Assembly (NCBI GenBank): GCA_007131625.1
Contig: SLQC01000096.1
Coordinates: 1-49,857 of the forward strand
Direction of reading: 5' to 3'
Origin: Balneolales bacterium
GTDB lineage: Bacteria > Bacteroidota > Rhodothermia > Balneolales > Natronogracilivirgulaceae
DNA length: 49,857 nt
Notes under the pieces: generated by a model
The model's input: the letters and a program-made list of their open reading frames with translations, nothing else
The model's database searches: none
Told to the model about the DNA's origin: nothing
Program-made: the position numbers and the translations under genes
Shown: in pieces, positions 36,001 to 44,274 of the stretch
How positions within the stretch are numbered: position 1 is the stretch's first letter
Layout of the letters: each line of letters begins with the position of its first letter

Positions 36001-36925
36001 GCTGGTCGTAGAGACTGGTCCAGCCTGCCGCCTGCCGTCCGCGAAGCAGGATCAGGGAAGCGTTATTGTCGGATTCCGCCCGCCATATCCGGAAGTGCCC
36101 GGGCGTCTTTTGGTCGACAGAAAAATGCGTCCAGTAATTGGGCTCGGGATGGCGCATCCGGTTAGGCTCCATCATGAGTTCCCTTCCCATTCCTACGTGA
36201 AACTGATAGAAATAGCGAGTATCGTAAGTGATCCCGTCGTCCCCGCCCTGGGCGATGCGCTTGCGGTGGTTCAGGGCCAGCGGCAGATCGAGGGAAAGTT
36301 CTCGCAAATAACGGTGTTGAAAGTGACCCTCTCGTTCAAAATCCAGATCTACTCCCAGATGTTGACTGCCTGCCTTCGCGTGTAGAACGACTGAGAAGGG
36401 GAATGAGTCACCACCCTCGAAGGAGAGCGTCCCTTGGAGAAAAAGGGAGAAGGTTTCACCGTTGATTTCGTGGCGAATAGAATGCACCTCATAGCTCGCA
36501 TCAAGCAGCTTTCCGGAGGCGTGATCGGAGAATTCATCGTAATCTTCGCTCTCCAAAAGCCGGGCACTCAGAAGGGGGTTCGCGTTATCGCGTACCAGCC
36601 ATTTTTCCCCCATACGCAGGTCACGAAGAGTGGCGTTTTCACCCCGGTCAAAACGAAATTGCAGTTTTCCGGTGTCCACATTGAGAAATAGTCCGTCTTC
36701 ACTTACCTCCAGATATTTATCGGAGGAGCGTACCACTTCAAGGCCTGAATCTGTGATTTGGTCGGAAAATTCCCCGGTGAATTCACCCCGCAATTCCTTT
36801 TGACCGGAATGTTGGATGTAGGACTCCTGCGGACTACAACCCGTCCAGACAATGAACTGAACCAGGAGAATAACCAAAGGCATGAGGATACCCAAAGGAA
36901 CGGCCGTTTTTGTGTTACCGGGCAT
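33041..36925 (-). CDS. PL26/YetA-like polysaccharide lyase lipoprotein, double-module
   Basis: A very large protein, 1294 residues from ATG 36925 (the frame is open to 37006). The N-terminus is a lipoprotein signal (AVPLGILMPLVILLVQFIVWTGCS). The second part opens LVSGGIPIPRGELRYPEAV and SPLAWWPDGSIKWLHLTFP, the RIFT-barrel start of PcRGLX/YetA proteins (exo-rhamnogalacturonan lyase, PL26), followed by an alpha/alpha barrel-like part with WGWYGMWDYGDVQHRF, GWTNTEGLPNLHLQNEYF, HVQHWSDGHHHDRQ-like and TRQVLTF blocks. About 400 N-terminal residues precede this; they are beta-rich (GKLQFRFDRG, FSLFLQGTLSFEG) and may be an extra RIFT-like or heparinase-type sandwich. It appears richer in G+C than its neighbours. 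Probable role: periplasmic or surface cleavage of rhamnogalacturonan-like chains. Confidence 0.75.
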   Translation of the reverse strand: MPGNTKTAVPLGILMPLVILLVQFIVWTGCSPQESYIQHSGQKELRGEFTGEFSDQITDSGLEVVRSSDKYLEVSEDGLFLNVDTGKLQFRFDRGENATLRDLRMGEKWLVRDNANPLLSARLLESEDYDEFSDHASGKLLDASYEVHSIRHEINGETFSLFLQGTLSFEGGDSFPFSVVLHAKAGSQHLGVDLDFEREGHFQHRYLRELSLDLPLALNHRKRIAQGGDDGITYDTRYFYQFHVGMGRELMMEPNRMRHPEPNYWTHFSVDQKTPGHFRIWRAESDNNASLILLRGRQAAGWTSLYDQQGGALIAIPQMAERAPKSLRVDASNGGTARAQIYPSTRPALSVDDDQANTVFGSAHRIDWIFYLGEMPNAQPDRKLADLWGKNHLPSDPKARRMEADIPDLWSAPATNGDIAPLVSGGIPIPRGELRYPEAVAVLNQDRSHPLQASPLAWWPDGSIKWLHLTFPLSEIEAQVVSRAPRSTGQVPFDVTLREGDNKNFVLHYGGNTTPAAPAHILQTSEDQNGIQIDNGPFQVRLGTGTDFLRSIRLNGRELLTTGGDLPQGFVDFLRTEETYLVNDRHAVGRLDPGVLDIEEIEVQESGPMRAIVRLHGYAQSKEPTLVTLWLEFQTGRPLIRVLHSAVFLQSDPRDTYLHRMGLHLPLAGGPAEQVMTGGHDEEGVHAITGAPLTGLRGNSQFSTQIWQQEDGSPRILQEEERSPGWLARSSQSGGTLVAMRHMWQEFPKEILSRNDGNNGLTAYFWPESTPVMDVRRYSNYPHRSQGETVSGGNDWVSGHYYKNDPFLGTSRSHEMLWYFFDGPGGDGEQLAALNADFQSPPLIYAGADWYRETEITYPTPDYKNFPLVADNLTNVTDFFLYHQEKWGWYGMWDYGDVQHRFRAGYGWNLPPDYLLKYLRMEPEDRPGGGELDSDDLILDYIPQHDWAFDNGRWGWTNTEGLPNLHLQNEYFRTGRRDIFFAAEALARHTRDVVIRHDGQWFGSGTRHGVQHWSDGHHHDRQTIQTEVRFHYFLTGEHRTRELLERLVNDVYMQGSTGSGNNAHTSRLYGMLFLWEITGDPELGEKVRRYARALSLPEGIATRQVLTFPGPERRGEPIGVNSDNFMFHSFGAMYALLEYYYLTEDPQVRESLVGLGTAIGDGDPGSLPVRLKALAFALRHSHNPEPLRKTLQEWVNFDHGRDLYQIVSKDRRHWSGDTAFLPGMVRTLTQINSIPYLLSVLDEEPTLTEEAEKVLADREKNGEYNPKFRLSWQDQFDRPEFDEYLGRWRPWNRE

Positions 36926-37006
36926 TTTCAAAAAGTCTGGAATTTTTGAAAAGTCTGACGAAGTTTCGCTTTTTTTATGGAGATAGCCGATGAGAATTAT
37001 ATTCAT

Positions 37007-37334
37007 GTGGAACAGTGATTATATTGTATTAATAACAGTATGAAACGAGATGGTTCCGGCGTTTATGATGCTTGTCAAGCTAAGACTCAACCGGATTGTA
37101 AATATTGAGAATTGAGCCTTGTCACTGGCTGGTTTTTTGCTAAAATATAGGCTTTAAATTAAGTTCTTACGCAGTATGTTTCAACAAATGTTATATACAC
37201 GCAAAATTTCGCAATCGGTAGTTCCATGTCGTTGCAAAGTAGTCAAATAGTGTTTATGTTTTCAAGTGCAACAATGAGATAATGGGAGCATAACGAAAGC
37301 TTTTGTAACTTCTTACCTTTTGAAATAGCGTAAA
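37007..37334. other. Divergent spacer between the PL26-like and lyase-propeller genes
   Basis: No gene, repeat family or clear operator seen. It must hold promoters for both divergent genes. An AT-rich stretch (TTGCTAAAATATAGGC near 37137) is a plausible promoter but not a clear match to a consensus. Confidence 0.3.
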
Positions 37335-38654
37335 ATGAATAAAATGAAGAATAACAGTTTTCAACTTATCCGTATTCTGATTGTTGTTTTCACTTTAACA
37401 GGTGCACTGGGCATGTTGCATACTAAGGATGCCAGTGCACAATGGCAGCGCCACATGGATGCCGAAGTCCTTAACACTTCCGACAAGACGGTAGAGTGGA
37501 CGAAGAACCAGGATGAGGAAACCGGTTATGAGGTCTGGCAGATGACATCCAGTGATGCAGGAACCTGGCACGGCCATTTTAACACACAGAGTTTTTCATC
37601 CGATGATCAGTATCTGGTATTCAGTTCCGAACGTATGGGAAGCTGGCAGTTGTACCGAGTCGATCTCAACAATGGTGAGATCATGCAACTTACAAATGTA
37701 GAATCACTGAGTAATTCCACTTTCACAGTTCATCCGAATGGTGAAGAGGTTTATTTCGGCTTTGACGGAAAACTGGGCCGGGCAAATATCTATACAGGAG
37801 AGGTTTACACTAAAGAATTTGATGATCCGGTGGCATTCAGGAGACTTATTTCCGATGACGGCCGCTACACCGTAGTGACCAGTTCAGGTGACGGAGAATC
37901 CACCATTTTTCTGATTTCCCTGCCTGATGCCGAAGTTGAAGCCAAACTTCACTGGACAGGAGGTACGACGCTGAATCCCGGTGTGGAATGGACCGGAGGC
38001 ATATCCCATACAATGCTCAACCCGGGTTATCCATGGCTGGTAACATTTCTTCCGACATCAACTCACAGGGAAGTAACCCCGTATTATGATCACCAAAGAG
38101 ACATGACACTTCCGATGAAATTGCGGGCACGCGTCTGGATCTGGGATGCACGGACAGGGGAAGTTCGGCCATTTGTGAGCATGCCGTATCACTACAGCAA
38201 TACCCACGAAGCCTGGGGGCGGGACGGCGAGCGCTTCTTTTTCTTCCAGAAAGCCGCTCCTGGATGGGTACCGAACCACATCGCATCCGTGAATAAACAC
38301 GGTAAAGACTGGCAAAACCATCATTCCGATGATACGCTCCGTCTCGGTCATGGCAGTCCATCGTTTGACGGAAAGTGGTTTATTGCGGACGGACAGGATC
38401 CGGGAAGAAATCCCATCAGGCTGATCAATCTGGAAACAGGTAAATGGGAGGATTTGAGCTGGCCGGATGCCAGTATTTCCGGCCCGGATGGTATGTCTGG
38501 CCATGTCATTCAGGGTCATCCTCATCCTTCATTCAGCACCAGCGGTAACTTTGTGACTTACACTTCCAACCCTACGGGTGAAACGGGTGCGTCAGAGGTC
38601 TATGTAGTGCCCATTCCAGACCATTTGAAAGAGAAACTCAGCACCGCTGATTGA
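37335..38654 (+). CDS. Secreted oligogalacturonate-lyase-like beta-propeller (PL22-like)
   Basis: The 439-residue protein has a signal peptide ending DASAQ (residues 1-35) and then TolB/WD40-like propeller repeats: FSSDDQYLVFSSERMGSWQLYRVDLNNGEIMQLT, FTVHPNGEEVYFGFDGKLGRANIYTGEVY, and SFDGKWFIADGQDP. Conserved histidines in TWHGHFN, HTMLNP, YHYSNTHEAWG and GHPHPSFSTSGN resemble the metal-site histidines of oligogalacturonate lyase (PL22), which trims pectic disaccharides. Alternatively it is a TolB-like propeller of unknown role. The neighbouring GntR/UTRA gene and PL26-like gene support a pectin role. Confidence 0.75.
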   Translation: MNKMKNNSFQLIRILIVVFTLTGALGMLHTKDASAQWQRHMDAEVLNTSDKTVEWTKNQDEETGYEVWQMTSSDAGTWHGHFNTQSFSSDDQYLVFSSERMGSWQLYRVDLNNGEIMQLTNVESLSNSTFTVHPNGEEVYFGFDGKLGRANIYTGEVYTKEFDDPVAFRRLISDDGRYTVVTSSGDGESTIFLISLPDAEVEAKLHWTGGTTLNPGVEWTGGISHTMLNPGYPWLVTFLPTSTHREVTPYYDHQRDMTLPMKLRARVWIWDARTGEVRPFVSMPYHYSNTHEAWGRDGERFFFFQKAAPGWVPNHIASVNKHGKDWQNHHSDDTLRLGHGSPSFDGKWFIADGQDPGRNPIRLINLETGKWEDLSWPDASISGPDGMSGHVIQGHPHPSFSTSGNFVTYTSNPTGETGASEVYVVPIPDHLKEKLSTAD

Positions 38655-38793
38655 AATAAACACAAAAAATCGGCAAGCTGCTAATCATATAACACTGCTA
38701 ATCCAATTGCCAATTGCAATTTATTACCTGGCTGCATAGCTTAAATAGATAACTAATAAAAGCCAATCAATACCCAGCAATTAGTCAGCTTGC

Positions 38794-39576
38794 ATGATAG
38801 ATTATAGACAGCCCGTTCCAAAGTATTATCAGATTTACGATGAGCTTCTGGAGCAGATCAGAAGTGGGCGGTACAAGGAATATGATCGATTTCCCAGTGA
38901 TACGGAGCTTGTGAAGAAGTATGGGGTAAGTCGTGGTACAATCCGGGAGGCTGTTAAATTATTGTTTCAGCGGGGATATCTGGTGCGCGAGCAGGGGAGA
39001 GGAACATTTGTAACCTACAGGAAAATAGAACAGGATCCAGACAAACTCATGGGTTTTACGGAACTCATGAAGAGAAACAACATCCGGCCATCAGCACGGA
39101 TTATAAAAAAAGTAATTGTTGATGCCCCTCCCAATTTTATTAACCTCATGCATCTTGGCGACAGGGATAAACTTGTTCATATTATCAGAGTTCGCCTGGG
39201 TGATGATCAACCCTTGATCATAGAAAGATCTTTTTTCGTTTACGACTTTTTTAAACCCATATATGATTTGGATCTTCAAGCCAATTCCATTTTTGAACTA
39301 TTATATAAACATACAAAAACGCGGCTTGGGGAAGCCGAACAGCGTATAGAAGCCATCAGCGCAGGACAAATAGAAGCTGAATTGTTGCATGTGAAATTTG
39401 GCACACCTCTTCTTCTCATGAAACGCCTTATTAAAACAAAGGAAGGCAGGTATTTCCAATATTCTGAAGATGTATACAGAAGCGATCGTATCAATTTCAT
39501 GACTACCACAAGTCCTTACGAATCTCGGCATGACAAACATGGCCTGCCACTCTTAGAGCTCACCTTTCAAAACTAG
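38794..39576 (+). CDS. GntR/HutC-family regulator with UTRA domain
   Basis: Residues 1-72 form the winged helix (PVPKYYQIYDELLEQIRSGR, PSDTELVKKYGVSRGTIREAV, GRGTFVT), and residues about 90-250 the UTRA ligand domain (RLGDDQPLIIERSFF, ARL-type RLGEAEQRIEAISAG, FQYSEDVYRSDRINF). HutC-subfamily members sense sugars or other small metabolites. It lies 140 bases after the lyase-propeller gene and 203 bases before glpK on the same strand, so it could control either the pectin set or the glp set; a palindromic site lies just before glpK. No Shine-Dalgarno is evident. Confidence 0.9.
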   Translation: MIDYRQPVPKYYQIYDELLEQIRSGRYKEYDRFPSDTELVKKYGVSRGTIREAVKLLFQRGYLVREQGRGTFVTYRKIEQDPDKLMGFTELMKRNNIRPSARIIKKVIVDAPPNFINLMHLGDRDKLVHIIRVRLGDDQPLIIERSFFVYDFFKPIYDLDLQANSIFELLYKHTKTRLGEAEQRIEAISAGQIEAELLHVKFGTPLLLMKRLIKTKEGRYFQYSEDVYRSDRINFMTTTSPYESRHDKHGLPLLELTFQN

Positions 39577-39707
39577 TGACGAGGTTGCGGGTTTTTGCAT
39601 CAACTGTTTGCGGGCTGTGGCTATTCCGTAGTGAAGACTTTTGGCAAAAAGGAGTTACAAATCCACAACCAAAAACCACAATACCTCATCAATCCCCTAA
39701 TAATAAC

Positions 39708-39763
39708 TTGACATGTTAGATGCGAATCTATAGATTGTTTAGTCAACTATACAAATATGTCAA
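39708..39763. promoter_or_regulatory. Palindrome and inverted repeat upstream of glpK
   Basis: AATCTATAGATT (39725-39736) is a perfect 12-bp palindrome. It lies inside an outer inverted repeat, TTGACAT (39708-39714) and ATGTCAA (39757-39763). TTGACA followed 15 bases later by TATAGAT also looks like a sigma-70-type promoter. It is a candidate operator for the adjacent GntR protein, 15-70 bases before the glpK ATG. Confidence 0.5.
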
Positions 39764-39778
39764 CAAGCGGGTGATCCT

Positions 39779-41278
39779 ATGGCAGGCCAATACATTTTGG
39801 CCCTTGATCAGGGCACAACCAGTTACCGGGCTATTGTTGTAGATAAGCAGGGTAACATTAAATCCGTTTTACAAAAAGAATTTAAGCAAATCTATCCTAA
39901 AGCCGGATGGGTAGAGCACGACGGAAATGAAATCTGGTTATCCCAGGTCGGAATTGCTGCAGAAGCTATTGCCAGGGCTGGGTTGACGGGAGAAAATATC
40001 GCGGCCATCGGGATTACCAATCAACGAGAAACTACACTTCTTTGGGACCGGAAAACAGGTAAACCGATATTTAATGCCATTGTATGGCAAGATCGCAGAA
40101 CTTCGGATACTTGCGATAACCTGAAAAATATACCTGGCCTGATTGAAAAAATCCGAGATAAAACGGGATTAATTATAGATGCTTATTTTTCGGCAACAAA
40201 AATAAAATGGTTATTGGACAATGTCGATGGAGCTCGTGAAAAAGCCGAGAGAGGTGAATTGGCTTTCGGAACCATGGATAGTTGGCTTATCTGGAATTTT
40301 ACGCGTGGGGAGACGCATGTTACAGATGTGACAAATGCTTCCAGAACCATGTTGTACAATATATGCGAGGGGAAATGGGATGATGAAATTCTGAATTTGC
40401 TGGATATTCCCAAAAACCTGCTGGCGGAAGTAAAATCATCCAGTGAAGTTTATGCAGAAACAAAAACTACACTTTTTGAAGGACAAGTGCCGATAGCCGG
40501 GATAGCCGGTGACCAGCAGGCTGCCCTTTTTGGTCAGCGCTGTATCGATTCCGGCATGGTAAAAAACACCTATGGAACCGGATGCTTCATGGTGATGAAT
40601 ACCGGAGAGAAAGCCATAGTCTCCAAAAACAATTTGCTCACAACAATTGCCTGGAAAATTGGCGACAAGGTGGAATATGCATTGGAAGGCAGTATTTTTA
40701 TTGCAGGAGCTGTAGTGCAATGGCTGCGGGATGAACTCGGGATCATAAAAAAAGCATCTGACGTTGAGGCCCTGGCCGCTTCCGTAAAAGATAACAACGG
40801 CGTTTACCTCGTGCCGGCCTTCGCCGGACTTGGAGCTCCTCATTGGAACCAGCACGCCCGTGGTACCATGGTTGGCCTGACCCGTGGTGTTAATGCCGGG
40901 CATATTGCCCGGGCTGCTCTTGAAGGGATTGCCTATCAAACCATGGATGTGCTCACGGCCATGGAAGCTGATTCAGGTATAGCCATCAAAGAACTGCGTG
41001 TAGATGGTGGAGCTGCTTCAAATAACCTGCTCATGCAATTTCAGTCAGATATTATGCAGGTTCCGGTAATTCGCCCGAAAACCCTGGAAACAACGGCTCT
41101 GGGAGCCGCTTATCTGGCCGGTTTGGCAGTTGGCTATTGGAAAGATCAAAATGAGATCAATGATCAATGGCAGGAGGAAAGAACCTTTAGACCCAACATG
41201 CCCCCGGAAGAAGTTGAAAAGTTGAAAACAGGTTGGAATCGCACGTTAAAGGCCGCTATCCACTGGTGTGATAATTGA
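39779..41278 (+). CDS. glpK: Glycerol kinase
   Basis: Phosphorylates glycerol to sn-glycerol 3-phosphate with ATP. 499 residues, normal length. FGGY-kinase features: ILALDQGTTSYRAIV (6-20), GITNQRETTLLWDRKTG with the substrate-binding arginine, WQDRRTSDTC, TYGTGCFMVMNTG (phosphate loop), and the C-terminal GAASNNLLMQFQSDIMQVPV signature. There is one change from the usual DQGTTSSR: Tyr at the second Ser. The order glpK-glpD-glpF gives uptake, phosphorylation and oxidation. A 444-base spacer with repeat units separates it from glpD. Confidence 0.96.
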   Translation: MAGQYILALDQGTTSYRAIVVDKQGNIKSVLQKEFKQIYPKAGWVEHDGNEIWLSQVGIAAEAIARAGLTGENIAAIGITNQRETTLLWDRKTGKPIFNAIVWQDRRTSDTCDNLKNIPGLIEKIRDKTGLIIDAYFSATKIKWLLDNVDGAREKAERGELAFGTMDSWLIWNFTRGETHVTDVTNASRTMLYNICEGKWDDEILNLLDIPKNLLAEVKSSSEVYAETKTTLFEGQVPIAGIAGDQQAALFGQRCIDSGMVKNTYGTGCFMVMNTGEKAIVSKNNLLTTIAWKIGDKVEYALEGSIFIAGAVVQWLRDELGIIKKASDVEALAASVKDNNGVYLVPAFAGLGAPHWNQHARGTMVGLTRGVNAGHIARAALEGIAYQTMDVLTAMEADSGIAIKELRVDGGAASNNLLMQFQSDIMQVPVIRPKTLETTALGAAYLAGLAVGYWKDQNEINDQWQEERTFRPNMPPEEVEKLKTGWNRTLKAAIHWCDN

Positions 41279-41433
41279 ATATTATTCAGAGTATATCTGT
41301 CGTGTAAACAGTGAATAGGCTGCATGTGAATGAAATGATTCTATGTGAAAATAATACCCTTTCAGCCCTTTCTTACTTCTCATTATAGAGGATTTACTTT
41401 TCACATTTTGAAAAAACACTATAAACTTTTTTA

Positions 41434-41722
41434 CTGAAACATCCCTGGCCGAAGTCCCGGATACACAAGCGTATGATTAAAACCATGGACGCTCCATATG
41501 ACCTTATGAATCGAAACTTTTAAACAGATGAGATGGCCATGACGGCTATCCGTCACACAGGAGCATGATTATTTCCGTTATGGACATTACATCTGTCATT
41601 AAGAAATAAAAAAATAAACTGATGAAATGGTCATGACCGAGCAAGTGACCGGTCACACAGAAGTATGATTAAACACGGTCATGACATTACACGTGACCTT
41701 ATAAATTATATATTATAAACAT
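41434..41722 (+). repeat. Three tandem units of the structured repeat between glpK and glpD
   Basis: Units: 41434-41527, 41528-41621 and 41622-41722. Shared blocks are GA-A-ATCC/ATGG, CACACA-G--ATGATTA, CAT-TGAC--TTA and TAAAC--ATG. Main stem: GGCCATGACGG with CCGTTATGGAC in unit 2, and GGTCATGACCG with CGGTCATGAC in unit 3, so the arms differ but pair. Inner hairpins: ACGG-CTAT-CCGT in unit 2 and ACCG...CGGT in unit 3. The array ends exactly at ATG 41723 of glpD. The spacer 41279-41433 before it shows no gene. Confidence 0.85.
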
Positions 41723-43315
41723 ATGAAACGATCAGAGATGCTCCACAAGGTTCAAAACATGTCCGAAATATGGGATTTAATTATTATCGGTGGTGGAGCA
41801 ACAGGTTTGGGAACGGCAGTAGACGCCGCATCACGAGGATTTAAAACACTATTACTGGAAAGGGATGATTTCGCAAAAGGAACTTCCAGCCGTTCAACCA
41901 AGCTGGTGCACGGTGGTGTGCGTTACCTGCAGCAGGGGAATGTATCCCTCGTTATGGAAGCCCTCGCAGAGCGTGGCCTGTTAATCCAGAATGCAGGACA
42001 CCTCGTACGTAATCAACCTTTTCTTGTACCTCATTACGATTGGTGGGAAGGCCCTTACTATGGGCTCGGTTTAAAAGTTTATGATATGCTTGCAGGGAAA
42101 CTTGGATTGGGATCATCGAAACACCTGTCTCGCAAGAAGACTCTGGAATGTGTCCCGACGCTTGTACCCGAAGGATTGCGAGGCGGAGTGATATATTATG
42201 ACGGGCAGTTTGATGATTCCAGACTCGCCATAAATTTAGCTAAAACCAGTGCGGAACATGGCGGGGTATTACTCAATTACATGAAAGTGACGGGGTTGTT
42301 GAAATACAAAGAGACGATACAAGGGGTTAAAGCAATCGATACGCTGAATAATGAAGAATATACAATCAAAGCTCGGTGTGTAATTAATGCTACAGGGGTA
42401 TTTACGGATTCCGTATTGAAGATGGATGATCCGGATTCCAAACCCATAATTGTTACCAGCCAGGGGATACACATTGTCGTAGACAAGCATTTTCTGCCTG
42501 GTGATACGGCTATCATGATACCGCATACTGACGATGGACGTGTATTATTCGCCGTACCATGGCATAATAAGGTCATTCTGGGAACCACGGATACACCTGT
42601 AGACTGTATTTCATCCGAACCCAGGGCAATGAATAACGACATTGAATTCTTGCTCAATCATGCTTCCAAATACCTGTCTGCGCACCCATCACGATCAGAC
42701 GTTCGAAGTGTATTTGCGGGTTTACGACCCCTGGTGAAAATGGACAATATGAAAAAAACGGCAACGCTCTCCCGTGATCATACAGTCATCGTTGCCCCAT
42801 CCGGCCTGGTAACAATAACAGGAGGGAAATGGACAACCTACCGCAAGATGGCAGAAGATGTAGTGGATCAGGCATCCATTGTGGCCGGATTGCCCCCGGT
42901 CCAGTGTGTAACTGAAAACCTCAGAATTCACGGTTGGCTGAAAAATATGGATAAAGAAGATCCATTATATTATTATGGGTCCGATAAACTGGAAATACAG
43001 AAGTTAGTTGATCAAAATCCGGATCTGGGAAATAAACTTCATGAGCGGTTACCGTACATTAAAGCGGAGGTAATATGGGCTACCAGAAACGAAATGGCTA
43101 TGACCGTGGAGGATGTTAGTTCACGACGAACGCGAGCTCTGCTGCTGGATACCAAAGCCAGTGAAGAAATGGCCCCGGAAGTCGCTCGGCTGATGGCTCT
43201 GGAAGCAGACTATGATGATATGTGGATAAAATCCCAGGTTGAATCTTACAGGGAACTTGCCCGCTCTTATCAATTACAAAGCAGACAGGACGCTGGAATC
43301 AGTCTGCTCATTTAA
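41723..43315 (+). CDS. glpD: FAD-dependent glycerol-3-phosphate dehydrogenase
   Basis: Membrane-associated enzyme oxidising glycerol 3-phosphate to dihydroxyacetone phosphate and passing electrons to quinone. The FAD-binding start is WDLIIIGGGATGLGTAVDAASRG (split here: WDLIIIGGGATGLG then TAVDAASRG), followed by FAKGTSSRSTKLVHGGVRYL, the GlpD signature. Later blocks GGVIYYDGQFDDSRLAINLA and TITGGKWTTYRKMAEDVVD are also typical. 530 residues. ATG 41723 lies at the end of the repeat array and adds 12 residues; ATG 41759 (MSEIWDL) would give the usual GlpD N-terminus, so the true start is uncertain. Confidence 0.95.
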   Translation: MKRSEMLHKVQNMSEIWDLIIIGGGATGLGTAVDAASRGFKTLLLERDDFAKGTSSRSTKLVHGGVRYLQQGNVSLVMEALAERGLLIQNAGHLVRNQPFLVPHYDWWEGPYYGLGLKVYDMLAGKLGLGSSKHLSRKKTLECVPTLVPEGLRGGVIYYDGQFDDSRLAINLAKTSAEHGGVLLNYMKVTGLLKYKETIQGVKAIDTLNNEEYTIKARCVINATGVFTDSVLKMDDPDSKPIIVTSQGIHIVVDKHFLPGDTAIMIPHTDDGRVLFAVPWHNKVILGTTDTPVDCISSEPRAMNNDIEFLLNHASKYLSAHPSRSDVRSVFAGLRPLVKMDNMKKTATLSRDHTVIVAPSGLVTITGGKWTTYRKMAEDVVDQASIVAGLPPVQCVTENLRIHGWLKNMDKEDPLYYYGSDKLEIQKLVDQNPDLGNKLHERLPYIKAEVIWATRNEMAMTVEDVSSRRTRALLLDTKASEEMAPEVARLMALEADYDDMWIKSQVESYRELARSYQLQSRQDAGISLLI

Positions 43316-43384
43316 AAACAAATTATCAGGTACTTCCCATAAAAACACAAAGCACGTTAACGTAAACCCATTTTGGGGAAATAG

Positions 43385-44152
43385 ATGCCACCTTATATCG
43401 CTGAGATAATCGGTACTGCAATACTCATAATATTTGGCAATGGTGCTGTTGCCAACGTTCTTCTAAACAAAACGAAAGGTCATGGAAGTGGCTGGATCGT
43501 CATTACCTGGAGTTGGGGTATCGGCGTTTTTGTAGCCGTTTTTACCATGGGGCAGTTCAGCGGAGCCCATATAAACCCGGCGGTAACCGTTGGCCTCGCA
43601 AGTGCAGGTTTATTCAGCTGGTCACAAGTACCCTTCTTCATTGTTGCACAGGTAATTGGAGCTGCCATAGGGTCACTTTTTGTCTGGCTTGCCTATAGAG
43701 ATCATTTCAGTGCTTCCGATGATAAAGTTTTAATCCTCTCATGCCACAGTACGATACCCAACATAAGAAATTTCCCTTCAAATTTCATGACAGAAGGCAT
43801 TGGTACCTTCCTGCTTGTGTTCGGAATACTCTACCTGGTTTCTCCCGGTTTTCTTGGGACTGAGGGGGAGCTTCTGGAAACTATAGCTATTAACGGTCAG
43901 GAAGTCGGGTTCGGACTGGGGGCCCTTTCTGCACTTCCCGTAGGCCTGTTAGTATTCGGGCTGGGGCTATCTCTTGGCGGACCTACGGGTTACGCTATTA
44001 ACCCTGCTCGTGATCTTGGTCCAAGAATCATGCACTCATTACTTCCCATCTCCAATAAAGGAAGCAGTGACTGGGCATATTCATGGGTACCTGTTGCAGC
44101 GCCAATTGTTGGGGGAATGCTGGCAGCAGGGCTTTATCTCTTGCTTTCCTGA
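43385..44152 (+). CDS. glpF: Glycerol facilitator (aquaglyceroporin)
   Basis: MIP-family channel for passive glycerol entry. Both NPA boxes are present: GAHINPAVTVGLA (about 61-73) and GYAINPARDLGPRI (about 198-211), the Asp after NPAR being the mark of glycerol facilitators versus water channels. Six membrane helices are evident, beginning IAEIIGTAILIIFGNGAVANVLL. 255 residues. It starts 69 bases after glpD and is likely cotranscribed with it. A further pair of repeat units follows the gene. Confidence 0.95.
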   Translation: MPPYIAEIIGTAILIIFGNGAVANVLLNKTKGHGSGWIVITWSWGIGVFVAVFTMGQFSGAHINPAVTVGLASAGLFSWSQVPFFIVAQVIGAAIGSLFVWLAYRDHFSASDDKVLILSCHSTIPNIRNFPSNFMTEGIGTFLLVFGILYLVSPGFLGTEGELLETIAINGQEVGFGLGALSALPVGLLVFGLGLSLGGPTGYAINPARDLGPRIMHSLLPISNKGSSDWAYSWVPVAAPIVGGMLAAGLYLLLS

Positions 44153-44274
44153 TATATCGTTACCGCCTGAGTTGAATTGTTAAAAAAGCACCAATTTCGT
44201 CTTCGTATTGTCGACAGATGCCGGATTTTCGTACATTGAGGAACCTTATCAATTCCGGATGCATTTATCATTAT

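Noticed and set aside
31547..36691. Long plus-strand frames (such as 34226-34495, 35066-35656 and 35750-36385)
   Set aside because: They mirror the G+C-rich PL26-like and GH109-like genes on the minus strand; composition explains their openness.
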